A stretch of 31,315 nucleotides of DNA from PVC group bacterium (ex Bugula neritina AB1) (GTDB lineage: Bacteria; GCA-001730085), in assembly GCA_001730085.1 (NCBI GenBank), contig MDLB01000092.1, positions 1 through 31,315 on the forward strand. The letters run 5' to 3'. The notes beneath the pieces were generated by a model, which worked only from the letters and a program-made list of their open reading frames with translations, had not been told where the DNA came from and made no database searches. Positions 17,348-24,410 of this stretch are shown here, in pieces. Both the position numbers and the translations under genes were made by a program. Each line of letters starts with the position of its first letter. Positions within the stretch are counted from its first letter, which is position 1.

Positions 17348-17657
17348 AAATGAGTCGGCTCTCAATTTTCTGATATTTCTTAATTAAAAGAAATGTAGAT
17401 GGTAGAAACCAAGGGTTTTTATATATTTCTTTGTGATAGAGATCTTTTTGTCGACATGAGGTTGTTGCAAAATACCCTGTATGCTTTGTTGAAATAAGTT
17501 TTAGAACAGTTTGTTTTTTTGAAAAAAACTTCCTATCATTAGTTGATATGAGTTTTTTTTTAAGATGGTACAACTATAATAACGAAGTCGTGCTAGATGA
17601 TTTGCAAGTTTTTCGATATTGTAAGATAAAAGCTAATTTTTTTAAGAGAGGTTATAA
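17348..17657. other. Intergenic region upstream of the pur operon
   Basis: About 310 bases with no supported gene. A perfect TATAAT at 17575-17580 could be the -10 element for purB, although the bases 17 upstream are only T-rich. No purine riboswitch or PurR-like palindrome was recognised. Confidence 0.35.
17575..17580 (+). promoter_or_regulatory. Possible -10 element for purB
   Basis: Perfect TATAAT hexamer about 78 bases before the purB ATG. The matching -35 is poor, so this is a weak prediction. Confidence 0.25.
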
Positions 17658-18968
17658 ATGATTGATAGATATACGAATGAAAAAATGGGAAAAATATGGT
17701 CCGAAGAGAATCAATATCAAAAATGGTTAGATATTGAAATTCTTGTTTGTGAAGCTTGGGCAGACCTTGGAATTATCCCTTTGCCAGCTTTAAAAACAAT
17801 CAAAGAAAAAGCTGCTTTTGATATTGACCGTGTTCGAGAAATAGAAAGTCAAACACATCACGATGTTATTGCTTTCCTAACGAGTGTTTCTGAGTTTGTT
17901 GGTCCAGACTCTAGATATGTTCATTATGGAATGACATCTTCTGATATTTTAGACACGTCTCTTTCGGTGAGATTGGTTGAAGCGAGTGACATCATCTTAG
18001 AAAAATTGAAAAAGCTTGCTCAGGTTTTAAGAGAAGGAGCTTTGAAGTTTAAGGGTATGGCGATCATGGGTAGAAGTCATGGGATACATGCAGAGCCAAC
18101 CACATTAGGGCTAAAAATGTTATTGTTTTATGAAGAAATATGCCGCAATATTGAAAGAATGCTTCAGGCTAAAAAGGAAATATCGGTGGGGATGATATCT
18201 GGGCCGGTTGGAACTTTCTCTAATATGGATCCTCGTGTTGAAAAATATGTTTGTGATAAACTTTCTTTAACGGTTGAGCCTGTTTCAACTCAAGTCATAC
18301 AAAGAGATAGACATGCGCAGTATATGACCACGTTGGCTGTTATTGGAAGCTCTTTGGATAAATTCGCAACTGAAGTTAGAGGGTTGCAAAAAACAGAAAT
18401 CCGTGAAGTTGAGGAGTATTTCGCTCCTGGACAAAAAGGGTCTTCTGCTATGCCTCATAAAAGGAACCCTATTATTTCGGAAAGGTTGTCAGGATTGGCA
18501 AGGCTTCTTAGGAGCTACTCTATTGCAGCTTTGGAAAATGTTGCGCTTTGGCATGAGAGAGATATCTCTCACTCTTCTGTTGAGAGAGTGATGATGCCAG
18601 ATGCGACTATTACTTTGGATTATATGCTTGGTAAGGCGATTGACTTGTTTGATAAACTAGTAGCATACCCTGAAAATATGCAAAAAAATATGTCACTTAT
18701 GAGAGGTCTCGTTTTTTCTCAAACAGTTATGCTTGCTTTGATTGAAAAAGGTGTTACACGTGAAGATGCTTATCTAAAAGTACAAGAAGCAGCTATGAAG
18801 GTTTGGGCAAATAACGAGGGAAAAACGTTGAAAGATTTCGCTTTAGAGGGAGAGTCTTTTTTGCAGCACCTAGCTGAAGATGAAATCAAAAAATGTTTTG
18901 ATATGAAGCACTTGTTGAATAACGAAGATGTTATTTATGAACGTGTTTTGGATAAAAATTGCTGCTAA
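17658..18968 (+). CDS. purB: Adenylosuccinate lyase
   Basis: Cleaves SAICAR to AICAR and adenylosuccinate to AMP in purine synthesis. The 436-residue protein has MIDRYTNEKMGKIWSEENQ at its start, the THHDVIAF block, HYGMTSSDILDTS, GRSHGIHAEPTTLGLK with the catalytic-region histidine, and the fumarase-superfamily signature GSSAMPHKRNP (261-271) on the mobile catalytic loop. Length and domain order are normal for the tetrameric Gram-positive-type enzyme. It is the first gene of a purB-purC-purS cluster. Confidence 0.97.
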   Translation: MIDRYTNEKMGKIWSEENQYQKWLDIEILVCEAWADLGIIPLPALKTIKEKAAFDIDRVREIESQTHHDVIAFLTSVSEFVGPDSRYVHYGMTSSDILDTSLSVRLVEASDIILEKLKKLAQVLREGALKFKGMAIMGRSHGIHAEPTTLGLKMLLFYEEICRNIERMLQAKKEISVGMISGPVGTFSNMDPRVEKYVCDKLSLTVEPVSTQVIQRDRHAQYMTTLAVIGSSLDKFATEVRGLQKTEIREVEEYFAPGQKGSSAMPHKRNPIISERLSGLARLLRSYSIAALENVALWHERDISHSSVERVMMPDATITLDYMLGKAIDLFDKLVAYPENMQKNMSLMRGLVFSQTVMLALIEKGVTREDAYLKVQEAAMKVWANNEGKTLKDFALEGESFLQHLAEDEIKKCFDMKHLLNNEDVIYERVLDKNCC

Positions 18969-19044
18969 AGAATGTATAGAGATTTTGATGAATTTACAAG
19001 TTATAGTAAAAAGAAAAAAATATTTAAAGTAAGGAGAAATATTG

Positions 19045-19923
19045 GTGAGAGATTGTCTTTTACAAACAGATATGCCTGATTTGAAGCTTTTTCGCAGAGG
19101 TAAAGTGCGTGATGTTTATGATTTGGATGACTCTTTGTTAATTGTTACGACAGATAGAGTTTCAGCCTTTGACTGTGTGCTTCCTAATGGACTTCCAGGG
19201 AAGGGAAAACTGTTGACAGCAATTTCACTTTTTTGGTTTGAGTTTATTGGGAAACATTTTCCTCATCATTTGATTTCTGCTAATGTGGAAGAGTATCCAG
19301 AGTATTTGCAAAAGTATAAAAATCAACTTGAAGGGCGCTCTATGCTTGTTAAAAAAGCTCGCCTTTTAGAGGTTGAATGCATCGTTAGAGGTTATATAAC
19401 AGGTTCTGGGTGGAAAGAGTATTGTCGAGACGGTAGTGTTTGTAATATCCCATTGCCTGAGGGATTGCAGAAGTCTCAAAAATTGGAAGCCCCTTTATTT
19501 ACTCCATCGACAAAGGCGGATGTTGGTCACGATGAAAATATTTCTTTCGAAGAGTCGGCTAAAATCGTTGGTCTTGATAAGGCTGAAAAAATCAAGGAAG
19601 CATCTTTGTTTATTTATCAAGAAGCTGCGAAGTACGCACTTAGTAGAGGTATTATTTTGTGTGATACAAAATTTGAGTTTGGAGAATATGAGGGTGAAAT
19701 CATTTTGATTGATGAAGTTTTGACCCCTGACTCATCTCGCTTTTGGGATAAAGAAAAATATGTTATTGGTCAAGAGAATGATAGCTTTGACAAGCAAATT
19801 GTTAGGAATTATTTAGATTCTTTGGATTGGAATAAGACAGACCCTGCTCCTCCATTGTCTGAAGATACCGTTCAAAAGACACTTGATCGTTATGAAGAAA
19901 TTATTGATAGATTAATGTCGTAA
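19045..19923 (+). CDS. purC: SAICAR synthase
   Basis: Phosphoribosylaminoimidazole-succinocarboxamide synthase: joins aspartate to CAIR with ATP. The product of about 292 residues has RRGKVRDVYDLDDSLLIV, TTDRVSAFDCVLPNGLPGKG, VECIVRGYITGSGWKEY, DTKFEFG and the signature LIDEVLTPDSSRFWDKE. AAGGAG (19031-19036) serves either GTG 19045 (eight bases) or TTG 19042 (five bases); I prefer GTG. It lies 76 bases after purB and 15 before purS. Confidence 0.96.
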   Translation: MRDCLLQTDMPDLKLFRRGKVRDVYDLDDSLLIVTTDRVSAFDCVLPNGLPGKGKLLTAISLFWFEFIGKHFPHHLISANVEEYPEYLQKYKNQLEGRSMLVKKARLLEVECIVRGYITGSGWKEYCRDGSVCNIPLPEGLQKSQKLEAPLFTPSTKADVGHDENISFEESAKIVGLDKAEKIKEASLFIYQEAAKYALSRGIILCDTKFEFGEYEGEIILIDEVLTPDSSRFWDKEKYVIGQENDSFDKQIVRNYLDSLDWNKTDPAPPLSEDTVQKTLDRYEEIIDRLMS

Positions 19924-19938
19924 AAGTTAGGATTTGTT

Positions 19939-20193
19939 ATGTATCGTGCACAAATTTATATTTCTCTTAAGTCTAGTATTGCTGATCCGCAAGGGATCTC
20001 GATCGAAAAAGCTCTTCACTCTTTGGACTATAAAGGAATAAAAGACGTTAGAGTGGGTAAGTATTTAGAACTGAACATAGATCAGGACTGTTCAGAAGAT
20101 GAAGCGAGGGCTTGTGTTGTAAGTATGTGTGAGAAGCTGCTTGTGAATGAAGTTATTGAGAGGTATCATTTTGACCTTGAAAAAGAGGAATGA
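19939..20193 (+). CDS. purS: FGAM synthetase subunit PurS
   Basis: Small subunit that, with PurL and PurQ, forms formylglycinamidine ribonucleotide synthase in organisms with the split enzyme. The 84-residue protein shows the family pattern of an initial strand (AQIYISLKSSIADPQG), the GISIEKALHSLDYKGIKDVRVGK core and ELNID. Its presence predicts a separate purQ and short purL elsewhere, since neither follows here. The stop overlaps the next gene by four bases. Confidence 0.93.
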   Translation: MYRAQIYISLKSSIADPQGISIEKALHSLDYKGIKDVRVGKYLELNIDQDCSEDEARACVVSMCEKLLVNEVIERYHFDLEKEE

Positions 20194-20759
20194 GACGCTT
20201 TAGTTTTTGTATCTTTTTACATTTATTACTGACTCTTTTCTCTTTTTCTTGTTTGCCTAATCGCTATATTAAGACCTTTGATATTGATGGAGATGGTGTT
20301 TTTGATAAAGTTTTGCATGTTGCTTATCATCGTGTTGTGAAAGAAGAGTTAGATCGGAACCGAGACGGGCTGAGTGATACTTTTCTTTTTTATGATGAAA
20401 AAGGATGTGTTTACATGAAAGAGCATGATCGAGATGGAGACGGGGTTGTTGATTTGCGCGAAGAGTTTTTTCCGGATTTTTCTATACGTAGAATGGAAGA
20501 TCAGAGTAGAGATGGACAAATGGATCGATCGTGGACTGTTTATTACACTTCTGAAGGAAAGCCTTTGCGAATGAATATCGATCATGATTTTGACCATGTT
20601 TTTGATACTAGGGTGAACCTTGTAACAGAAATACGAGAAGAAAGAGTGAGTGGTAAGTGGTGTAAAAGTAAAAAAAAAGGTGATCAAAGATTTATATTCG
20701 TTAAAGATAAAGTTTTTCCTGTCGAATTTGTCGAAAGCGAATGGCAAATTATTGCCTGA
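20190..20759 (+). CDS. Putative lipoprotein with five Asp-rich calcium-binding-like loops
   Basis: A 189-residue exported protein. It has a hydrophobic signal and a lipobox-like FSFSC (C21, with an atypical -3 residue). Five DxDxDG-type loops follow at regular spacing: residues 31-39 (DIDGDGVFD), 55-63 (DRNRDGLSD), 80-88 (DRDGDGVVD), 104-112 (DQSRDGQMD) and 131-139 (DHDFDHVFD), about 24-27 residues apart. Such loops resemble EF-hand, dockerin or thrombospondin type 3 calcium sites. The last lacks the DG. Between them are aromatic beta-like stretches. It is ATGA-coupled to purS, an odd partner, and could be related in role to the secretin module that follows. I do not recognise a named family. 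Confidence 0.75.
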   Translation: MRRFSFCIFLHLLLTLFSFSCLPNRYIKTFDIDGDGVFDKVLHVAYHRVVKEELDRNRDGLSDTFLFYDEKGCVYMKEHDRDGDGVVDLREEFFPDFSIRRMEDQSRDGQMDRSWTVYYTSEGKPLRMNIDHDFDHVFDTRVNLVTEIREERVSGKWCKSKKKGDQRFIFVKDKVFPVEFVESEWQIIA

Positions 20760-21006
20760 TCTTTTTGAGGCTTTTGTGAACTTCAACAGCTTGTTATTTT
20801 TCTGAAAGGTTAATATTTTTTTAGAGGTAGACTTTTTTTTAAGTGATAAACTTTTTTAAAAGAACCTTCAGAAAGAGTGTGAGCTATTAGGTAAAGGCTT
20901 CCTTACTTTCATGCTTGGAACATACGAGCTCTTTATGATAGAATTGTTCGATGATGTGTGCTGTGCTGCTTGTTAGGATGCTCTATTGGGGAAGGGTTAA
21001 AAGACC

Positions 21007-21290
21007 TCTGCACAATCTCAAATTTTTTTTATTTGAAGGATTTTTTAAAATAATTTTTTGCTTCTGAAGAAGTTTATATATCTATATAAATGTTATTTTT
21101 CTAAGTTTGATTGTTTTTAAGATTCTAATGAGTTGATATGTGAGATTTTTCAGAGTTTTTTTGATACTGAAATAGAGAAAGATACATATTTTCCTTTATT
21201 TTGGTGGGGTATTTTTAAAATGCTGAGTAGGGATGCTTTTCTAAGGATATTCTTACTCAAATTTTAAAAATTTCTGCCACAATCTCGAAT
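21007..21290. repeat. Pair of imperfect direct repeats in the gap
   Basis: TCTGCACAATCTCAAAT at 21007-21023 and TCTGCCACAATCTCGAAT at 21273-21290 differ by one inserted base and one substitution. They may be insertion-sequence end remnants or small regulatory repeats. They were found by eye only. Confidence 0.35.
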
Positions 21291-21332
21291 GTTTCTTGTT
21301 TAAAAACACCGATGAGGGGTATCTGAGAGTGT

Positions 21333-21350
21333 GCGAATTTTTCGCCTTTT
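21333..21350 (+). terminator. Small hairpin with short T-run upstream of module 2
   Basis: GCGAA (21333-21337) pairs with TTCGC (21341-21345) over a TTT loop and is followed by CTTTT. The 5-bp stem makes it weak. It lies about 40 bases before the module 2 start and could act as an attenuator or as nothing. Confidence 0.2.
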
Positions 21351-21390
21351 ACGTCTCGTCATATTTTAAAGAGATCGGTGGGTTATAGGG

Positions 21391-22926
21391 ATGAAGAACA
21401 TGGACCTAAAGTTTTTGATACCAAAAAAAATTGTTGGTCTTTATTTTAATCAAGATTTTATTGAAATAGCGGTTATTCGAAAAGATATTTATAATACAAA
21501 AATATTAAAAGTTGATTCTCGAAAAATTGCTACACAAGATGTTGATGTTGTTGATCAAAATGAAATAATTCGGAATGCGATAGATGATCTTTTTGTAGAG
21601 AATAAGATCTCTCGATCTAATGTTGTTCTGAATCTGCCCAATCAGAGTGTTATCGTTCGTGTTTTTTCTATGCCACGTCTTCCAGAAGAAGAGTGGGGGC
21701 AAGCTGTTCGGTTTGAAGCTCAAAAATATATCCCTTTCCGTGTTGATGAGATTGTTGCTGACTTTATTGTTTTAAATAAAAAAGATGATTCGGAAAACAT
21801 GGAGGTTCTATTCCTGTGTTCGAAGTCAGTCGCGATTTCTAGATATATCAGTATATTGGATGAGCTCAATATCTCTTTTTTTAAAATCAACTCTGTTTTT
21901 TTGTCAATGGTCAAAATATGTTTGCATGGGGGCATTATTGATGACTCTAAGCCAACTTTGATCATGTCTGTGAAAAAGAAGCTTTTTAGCCGTGAAAGAG
22001 TGCGGCTTTGGGCAGATATGGTTTTGGTTTATGAGGGCAAACCTGTTGTTGCAAGAGATATTTCTGTTATTAGTTCCGAAGATGCTATTGATGAAAAATT
22101 TTTTAATGAACTGTTTTTAAGTATTAAGCTTTTTAATAGTTCTTTGAAAAGTTCAAAGATTGAGCATGTTATTTTCTTGGAGGGTGGATCTTTGTATAAG
22201 TTTGAGGAGCTCTTTGAGGAAAACTTTTTTGCATCTGTCCAGAAAGTTGATTTTCAAGAAATGTTTAATGTTCATTCTATTGATGGTGTGAGTCTTGGAG
22301 CCGCATTTTCGGAAATATACTGGCCGGATATTGATGTTAATTTATTTCGAGATCAATCTTTAAAAAAATCTTCTCCTGAATTAAAAAGTTTCTTTATAAA
22401 GGGAGCTTTTGTTTCTATTTTTATTTTGATTTTTCTTTTTGTTTTTCAATATTTTATATTTTTAAAAATGGATGAGGTTTTGCAAAAGAAAAAGAGAGAG
22501 CATAATGTTTTAGTTATAAAAGATATTGATTCGCTAAAGAAAAAAAGAAAAAAAATTAACATGTTGGAGAGGTTTTGCACGCAGCATGATTCAAAAACAA
22601 TTCTTTTGCATGACTTCTTAAAAGAGATTTCGGCTATTTTTGATAAAGATGAGAAGATCTGGATGGATAAGGTTATTTATACTATTGGGAACCGGATGGT
22701 TTCCGAAATGAAAATTTTTGGGACGGCATATACAGAAAATGCTATTGAAGATGTTTTGTTGGTCAATCGATACCATAAAAAAATAGAAGAAATGAGAAAA
22801 GGTAAGAATCATTTGAAGTATGTTTATCTTTATAAGACAGTTAGAAGAGATGATCCTAAGAGAAGCCTTTCTTATACCTCATTTGAAATAAGTATATCAA
22901 GTCTACAAAAAAGGCAAAAGAGATGA
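21391..22926 (+). CDS. pilM: Diverged PilM-PilN fusion, secretin module 2
   Basis: A 511-residue paralogue of the module 1 PilM-PilN fusion. Residues 1-310 follow the PilM fold (VVLNLPNQSVIVRVFSMP, then WGQAVRFEAQKYIPF, closely matching the PilM block EARQQIPF). The nucleotide-binding motifs are gone: VGLYFNQDFIEIAVI replaces DIG-x-x-x-IK, and the second phosphate motif reads LIMSVKKKLF. A VNLF stretch (316-319) stands where module 1 has INLLP. One membrane helix (about 338-358), a Lys-rich coiled coil and a PilN-like domain follow. ATG 21391 follows TAGGG closely. It is ATGA-coupled to the next gene. Confidence 0.82.
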   Translation: MKNMDLKFLIPKKIVGLYFNQDFIEIAVIRKDIYNTKILKVDSRKIATQDVDVVDQNEIIRNAIDDLFVENKISRSNVVLNLPNQSVIVRVFSMPRLPEEEWGQAVRFEAQKYIPFRVDEIVADFIVLNKKDDSENMEVLFLCSKSVAISRYISILDELNISFFKINSVFLSMVKICLHGGIIDDSKPTLIMSVKKKLFSRERVRLWADMVLVYEGKPVVARDISVISSEDAIDEKFFNELFLSIKLFNSSLKSSKIEHVIFLEGGSLYKFEELFEENFFASVQKVDFQEMFNVHSIDGVSLGAAFSEIYWPDIDVNLFRDQSLKKSSPELKSFFIKGAFVSIFILIFLFVFQYFIFLKMDEVLQKKKREHNVLVIKDIDSLKKKRKKINMLERFCTQHDSKTILLHDFLKEISAIFDKDEKIWMDKVIYTIGNRMVSEMKIFGTAYTENAIEDVLLVNRYHKKIEEMRKGKNHLKYVYLYKTVRRDDPKRSLSYTSFEISISSLQKRQKR

Positions 22927-23480
22927 ACTTAGACTTTTTAAAAATAAGAAAATATGATTTTGGAAATATAAAAAATATGATGCAAAGCATCTTTTTTGTG
23001 GTATCTTTTTATCTTTTTGTGGTTTATCAAGTTTATAACCTTGGAATGAAGCCTTTTTTTAAATCTAAAAAACATGAATTTGCTAGATCTATTAGCTACT
23101 TAGAGCTAGTCAAGGTTGTGAAAAATGAAGAGAGCAAGTTTAATGAAAATGCGCGCTTTTTCTATAAAAATGATGATCCAAATGTTTTCATTTCTATGAT
23201 AAATGATGTTTTGAATGAAGCATCCGCTACTAAATCTAATATTTTTTCTGATAAGGTGAAGATGGTTGAAAATATGAAAAAAATGCGATTTGTAACAAAT
23301 TTTGAAGCACGGTTTGAAAGTGTAGTTTCAATATTGCAGAGTCTAGAAAATGGAGAAAAAAAACAGTATATTGATACTTTTAAGATATTTCGTGCGAGAG
23401 AAGAGATAGGTAGTGAAGAGAGTGCTTATAATCCTTTGTTGAGGGTTGAGATGGAAATCCTTTTTTTTGTTGCAACATAG
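22923..23480 (+). CDS. pilO: PilO/GspM-like bitopic protein, module 2
   Basis: A 185-residue protein with one membrane helix (about 20-38) and a periplasmic part ending in a strand pattern (NPLLRVEMEILFFVAT) as in PilO/GspM. It sits immediately after the PilM-PilN fusion with a four-base overlap. Sequence identity to the module 1 counterpart is not obvious by eye, so the assignment is positional and topological. Confidence 0.55.
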   Translation: MNLDFLKIRKYDFGNIKNMMQSIFFVVSFYLFVVYQVYNLGMKPFFKSKKHEFARSISYLELVKVVKNEESKFNENARFFYKNDDPNVFISMINDVLNEASATKSNIFSDKVKMVENMKKMRFVTNFEARFESVVSILQSLENGEKKQYIDTFKIFRAREEIGSEESAYNPLLRVEMEILFFVAT

Positions 23481-23524
23481 GGTTTGAAAATTTTGTATGG
23501 TTTAGTTGGAAGGTGAGAAATAGT

Positions 23525-24382
23525 ATGGTCAAATATCAAACATTTGTCAGATCTCTTGCTATTTATGTTTTTTTTGTTTTTATGCAAGGACATCTTTGGT
23601 CTTTAAGTAAAAATGGGTTCACATCTTTACTGGATATTAAAAAGTATGAAACTTTACTTGATGAAGAAAGAAAAGAGCAGGAAAGAAAAGAAAACCTTCG
23701 TTTAAAAGCTGAGCTTTTAAAAATAGAAAATGAAAAGAAGAGAAGGGCTGCAGAAAAAAAAGAAATGGAAAAACAAGTTATTCTTGTTGAAAAGCCTTCA
23801 CTCGAGGAAGGTGAAAAGAATGAGTCTATTTTTGATGCGACGCCTTCTTTTTTTGAAAATATGGAGGATTCTTCTCAAGGTGACGATGATTATGAAGGAG
23901 AAGGTGAGCGGAGTTCCAACTTATTTCAAGGTGGCGGTGATTATAAAGGAGAAGGTGAGCGGAGTTTTAACTCATTTGATGTGCCTGGAGAGGGCTCTGA
24001 TGATAACTTTGCTTTATTAAAAAAGGACCTTTTTGGTAAAGATGATGAGATCATTTCTGATAAAGTCGAATCATCTTCTTTATATTCTTTGTCGGGAGTT
24101 GTGGTTTCTGATACTTGGAAAAAGGCTATTATTAATGGCAACATTTATAAGATCGGTGATAAAATTGATCAAGATAGTAAGGTGGTGAATATAGCGCTTG
24201 ACTCAGTTCTTATTCGTCGAAAAGGAGAAACCTTAAAAGTTTCTGTGCCAATGATGAAAGTCACAACAAAAGTTTTTGGCTCTGAAGACGGGTGGGATGA
24301 AGAGGACTCTTTAGGTGGCACCTTTACCCATGTTGAAAATTCAAATAAATCAAAACCAATGGATTTTATGGTTCATGATTAA
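23525..24382 (+). CDS. PilP/GspC-like protein with long charged linker, module 2
   Basis: A 285-residue protein with an N-terminal signal or membrane helix (about 8-24). A strongly charged Glu/Lys helical stretch (about 40-85) and an acidic linker with a duplicated 17-residue unit follow. The C-terminal HR-like domain (SLSGVVVSDTWKKAIINGN, then IYKIGDKIDQDSKVVNIA and VLIRRKGETLKV) matches the GspC/PilP pattern. ATG 23525 has GGTGAG seven bases upstream; a GTG at 23513 is in frame. Compared with module 1 it has a single HR domain and a much longer linker. Confidence 0.6.
   Translation: MVKYQTFVRSLAIYVFFVFMQGHLWSLSKNGFTSLLDIKKYETLLDEERKEQERKENLRLKAELLKIENEKKRRAAEKKEMEKQVILVEKPSLEEGEKNESIFDATPSFFENMEDSSQGDDDYEGEGERSSNLFQGGGDYKGEGERSFNSFDVPGEGSDDNFALLKKDLFGKDDEIISDKVESSSLYSLSGVVVSDTWKKAIINGNIYKIGDKIDQDSKVVNIALDSVLIRRKGETLKVSVPMMKVTTKVFGSEDGWDEEDSLGGTFTHVENSNKSKPMDFMVHD
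23879..23980. repeat. 51-bp tandem duplication in the PilP-like gene
   Basis: Two adjacent 51-bp units (23879-23929 and 23930-23980) encode GDDDYEGEGERSSNLFQ and GGGDYKGEGERSFNSFD. The core GGAGAAGGTGAGCGGAGTT is identical in both. The reading frame is kept, so it lengthens the acidic linker by 17 residues. Confidence 0.85.
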
Positions 24383-24410
24383 AAAAAATTATTGTAGGGA
24401 GGTTTTGTGT

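Larger units (their letters stand above)
20760..21390. other. Intergenic region before secretin module 2
   Basis: About 630 AT-rich bases without a supported gene. It holds two near-identical 17-18 base sequences (21007-21023 and 21273-21290), the ACCTCTGCAC word at 21004-21013 that recurs inverted near 269, and a small hairpin GCGAA-TTT-TTCGC followed by CTTTT at 21333-21350. No convincing -35/-10 pair was found for the downstream operon. Confidence 0.4.
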
